Shown here in pieces: positions 63,301-64,000 of a stretch of 64,000 bases of DNA (within the stretch, counting starts at the first letter, position 1; each line of letters opens with the position of its first letter). The DNA lies in the NCBI GenBank assembly GCA_039621445.1, contig CP154954.1:74181653-74245652 (forward strand), in the 5' to 3' direction. The position numbers and the translations under genes were made by a program. The DNA comes from Euglena gracilis (taxonomy: Eukaryota; Euglenida; Euglenophyceae; Euglenales). The notes below the pieces were generated by a model. It was not told the DNA's origin. It was given only the letters and a program-made list of their open reading frames with translations, and did no database searches.

Positions 63301-63924
63301 GTTGACTTGTCGGGAGGCAACTTCCGGGGTTTGGTTCCTTCCCATCCAACACAGATCAGGTGTCAAACAGCCCACGCTCTGTTCCTGTATCCCAGCACCA
63401 GAAGTTGGCGGCAGCCCTTCTCCTGGGTGAACAAAGCGTGGAGGACTGGGTGTCTAGTCGGGGGGGGGGGGTGCCAAGCACCTGTGAAATGCCTGGGCGT
63501 GACTGAGTGTGACGGGGCGTGACTCTGCACGACTAAGTGTGACTGGGCGTGCCGGGCGTGACTGAGCGTGACTGGGCGTGATGGGGCGTGACTGGGCACA
63601 ACTAAGCGTGACGGGGCGTGACTGGGCACGAATAAGCGCGTCCGTGACTGAGCATGACTGGGCGTGACGGGGTGTGACGGGGTGATTGACATGACTGGCT
63701 TTTGGGGCCCCATAGAGGAGTTCTGTGTCTGAGGCTGGGATTCCTCATGGCCATGGGTGCCAGGTGAACGTGGCAACTTCTGCTTCCTCTTCGCGCAGCC
63801 AAACCCCACCCCCGCCGCAAGTGACCGCGCTGGCGGCCCGGCTGGAGGGGGAGGCGTGGGAGGTCACCACGCAGTTGGCGGTGTTGTGTGCGGCGCTGTT
63901 GGACGCGGTGCTCCCAGTGCAGCG
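50048..63924 (+). CDS. SPATA4-like CH-domain protein with long helical extension; runs off the right edge
   Basis: SPATA4 and relatives (SPEF1/CLAMP type) carry an N-terminal calponin-homology-like domain and are linked to flagella and sperm; a flagellar role here is inference. Exons: 50048-50089 ([14 protein letters not shown]), 51821-51955 ([20 protein letters not shown]...), 52217-52290 ([17 protein letters not shown]), 52633-52714 ([17 protein letters not shown]), 52912-52962, 53279-53356, 53636-53782 ([12 protein letters not shown], as in the SPATA4 tail). All joins keep phase over these 203 codons. Further GC3-rich, alanine-rich exons: from 55021 ([19 protein letters not shown]), about 55880-55948, perhaps 56424-56465, 56963-57105, 57397-57462, 57655-57768, 58874-58953, 59633-59722, about 59950-60073, 63799 to about 63924. 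Joins 56963 through 59722 are in phase. The region looks like ARM/HEAT-type helices, far longer than animal SPATA4 (about 300 residues). That all exons form one gene is inferred from strand, spacing and phase. Confidence 0.8.
50090..51820 (+). other. Nonconventional intron 1 of the SPATA4-like gene
   Basis: Begins GGC + CTACGCAC and ends GTGCGTGG + CGCCC. The helix strands pair at all eight positions, one of them T-G. Excision joins WIQGL to DLSYSVKN, the uninterrupted SPATA4 sequence. A canonical alternative (CAC^GTCC with TTAAAG^ATG) shifts the frame. The intron carries a hAT-like miniature element at 51500-51774 and several G/C-tract elements. Confidence 0.85.
51500..51774. mobile_element. 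hAT-like miniature transposon, copy 2
   Basis: Starts CAGGGGTTTTTTTAGTCGTG and ends GGTCTTAAAAAACCCCTG, flanked by perfect 8-bp duplications ACTGGGAT (51492-51499 and 51775-51782). Interior nearly identical to 8007-8302 apart from G/C run lengths, so both copies are recent. Non-autonomous. It lies within the nonconventional intron 1 of the SPATA4-like gene. Confidence 0.93.
51956..52216 (+). other. Nonconventional intron 2 of the SPATA4-like gene
   Basis: Begins GCC + CAGGGGACCC and ends GGGCTCCCCCG + CCGTC. The strands pair with two internal mismatches. Excision joins SSLIKKA to DNWQTLEK, the same length as in animal SPATA4. GT..AG alternatives would add residues. Confidence 0.8.
52291..52632 (+). 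other. Nonconventional intron 3 of the SPATA4-like gene
   Basis: Begins GCC + CAGGGCCAC and ends GTGGCCCTG + CCACC: nine perfect pairs, with CAG at positions +4 to +6 and CTG at -8 to -6, the geometry given for euglenid nonconventional introns. Excision gives RDVIDGVMHQKNG, collinear with SPATA4. Confidence 0.88.
52963..53278 (+). other. Nonconventional intron of the SPATA4-like gene carrying a TG microsatellite
   Basis: Begins GCT + CGGGGCCAGGCTCC and ends GGAGCCAGGCCCCG + CAGCC: 13 of 14 positions pair. Exon PDFSP joins [11 protein letters not shown] in phase 0. A TG run fills 53088-53230. Confidence 0.75.
53861..54645. mobile_element. Inverted-repeat element, TGTCCAACGACC family, with AAAATGGCC array
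   Basis: Left end GTACCCCCCCCCCTTGTCCAACGACC, right end GGTCGTTGGACAAGGGGGG..AGGTA. Interior 54045-54490 is a degenerate array of 'GGCCAAAAATGGCCAAAAGT'. Second internal copies of the end motif (53885, 54525) suggest nesting. Inside the intron after exon 53636-53782. Confidence 0.7.
55309..55618. repeat. Dispersed ~310-bp repeat, copy 2 (pair with 9479)
   Basis: Same orientation and landmarks as 9479-9787, including the TTTTCGGCGCGAAGCGCCGG palindrome and the CTTGTCTAAGCACC/GGTGCTTAGACAAG inverted motif. Confidence 0.9.
56702..56962 (+). mobile_element. CATAGATTCACTTA-family element, probably a nonconventional intron
   Basis: CCC + CATATATTCACTTA at the left, GTGAGTGAATGTATG + ACCCG at the right; the ends pair at about 11 of 12. 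The right side abuts the coding sequence [12 protein letters not shown] exactly after 5 bases. The candidate left exon ending GGGGTCCG (56677-56701) is short and low in GC3, so the left join is not proven. Confidence 0.6.
57463..57654 (+). mobile_element. CATAGATTCACTTA-family element acting as a nonconventional intron
   Basis: Left: exon ..GCAGTCCCC, GGAC, CATAGATTCACC. Right: GAGAGAAGCTATG, TCCCT, exon TGACCACGAC. The flanking 5-mers TCCCC/TCCCT look like a target duplication with one change. Excision joins FAMQSP to DHDDWLQAQ in the GC3-rich frame. No GT-AG pair exists at this junction. The left spacer is 4, not 3, bases. Confidence 0.7.
57858..58317. mobile_element. Inverted-repeat element with CAGGGCTGTA ends
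   Basis: CAGGGCTGTACGGAAATC at left, TTCTCATACAGCCCTG at right. Inside, GTCGACCCCCCACCC and its complement near each end, and a single 150-bp dispersed repeat unit (58140-58265). No clear target duplication. Confidence 0.6.
58498..58799. mobile_element. hAT-like miniature transposon, diverged copy 3
   Basis: Ends CAGGCTTCTTTTTAAGTC and GTCTTAAAAAGAAAAAGAAGCCTG. Flanks GTTGCCCT (58490-58497) and GTTGCCTC (58800-58807) agree at 6 of 8. Interior with G/C runs and ACTTTTCGGCTCGAAGCGCCG, related to the copies at 8007 and 51500. In the intron before exon 58874-58953. Confidence 0.75.
59468..59558. mobile_element. Short 91-bp CATAGATTCACTTA-family element with perfect 5-bp duplication
   Basis: GTCAC (59463-59467), CGC, CATAGATTCATTTA ... 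TAAGTGAATCTATG, GTCAC (59559-59563). The terminal repeats pair 13 of 14. It sits inside a conventional intron (58954-59632), not at an exon junction, so the element inserts outside genes' coding parts too. Confidence 0.85.
60131..60445. repeat. (AATC)n tetranucleotide array with CATC and AACC variants
   Basis: About 75 units of AATC/CAGT, with a CATC block (60330-60370) and a CAAC block (60394-60412). Directly downstream of the exon ending at 60073. Confidence 0.97.
61127..61194. mobile_element. 68-bp TGTCCAACGACC-family remnant
   Basis: GTACCCCCCCCCAATGTCCAAC at the left and GTTCGTTGGGGGCAGGTA at the right, with an internal CATTGCGGT..ACCGCAGTG hairpin. Nearly the whole sequence is one hairpin. 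Confidence 0.65.
61323..62410. mobile_element. Fold-back element, GCAGGCACCTA family, copy 2
   Basis: Ends GCAGGCACCTATG and CATAGGTGCTTGG are inverted, each followed inward by GACCGCAGCC tandem units (61337-61391 and 62311-62375). The left half then reads TTTTGGCCACTTTTGGCCAT and the right half GGCCAAAAGTGGCCAAAAGC, so the two ~400-bp arms are degenerate inverted arrays and the RNA could fold into one giant hairpin. Same design as 16351-17119. Confidence 0.8.
62411..63798. other. Intron sequence with a 10-bp minisatellite
   Basis: Before the acceptor at 63797-63798 (cttcgcgcag). GTGACTGGGC/GTGACGGGGC units fill 63497-63690. An AAATAAGGCCCCCC remnant of the CCCCAAATATA family is near 62700. 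No exon recognised. Confidence 0.65.
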
Positions 63925-64000
63925 AGGCTCTGCGCACGTGTCTGGAAGTATATTGTGCGGGGTGGGTGTGGCGCAGGACCATACCATCCCTCTGCCCCTG

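Overview
Nuclear DNA of a protist, most probably a euglenid (Euglenozoa). The main reason is the intron population. Short exons with GC-rich third codon positions sit in very large, low-complexity introns. Many introns are ordinary GT-AG. Others have no GT/AG: they start with about 3 free bases, continue as a helix strand that pairs with the other end of the intron, and finish with about 5 free bases. This is the layout described for euglenid 'nonconventional' introns. Removing introns by that rule restores exact family alignments in two recognisable genes. The likely start of one gene also lies 11 bases after a pyrimidine-AG site suited to spliced-leader trans-splicing. The species is not determined.

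Layout, all genes on the + strand. (1) About 1-18 kb: GC-rich exon pieces of one or more genes I cannot name (55-131, about 430-552, 14524-14573 + 14868-14933, possibly 15660-15826, and 17757-17843), in a sea of C/G tracts, T-rich stretches and inverted-repeat elements. (2) 20353-47926: an ARMT1-type (DUF89) damage-control phosphatase with about 13 exons (about 1.1 kb of coding sequence in 27.6 kb). Its introns carry giant microsatellites and, in reverse orientation at about 28.6-38.4 kb, a non-LTR retrotransposon with gag-like ORFs, an APE-type endonuclease (broken by a small inversion) and a reverse transcriptase/RNase H ORF. (3) 50048 to beyond the right edge: a SPATA4-like protein with an N-terminal CH-type domain, whose first three introns are all nonconventional and fall so that the known domain is restored residue for residue. 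A long alanine-rich helical extension follows on exons scattered to 63.9 kb.

The non-coding part is mostly non-autonomous inverted-repeat elements of several families: hAT-like (ends CAGGGG.., 8-bp target duplications), a CATAGATTCACTTA family (5-bp target duplications), a TGTCCAACGACC family, a CCCCAAATATA family, a GCAGGCACCTA fold-back family and others, plus microsatellites of every unit size from 1 to 6. The central observation is that the CATAGATTCACTTA elements occupy exactly the position and geometry of nonconventional introns. In one case (14574-14867) the element interrupts a reading frame, its 3'-terminal 5 bases are the target-site duplication, and excision of element plus one duplication copy restores the frame. 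This suggests nonconventional introns arise here by insertion of a DNA transposon.
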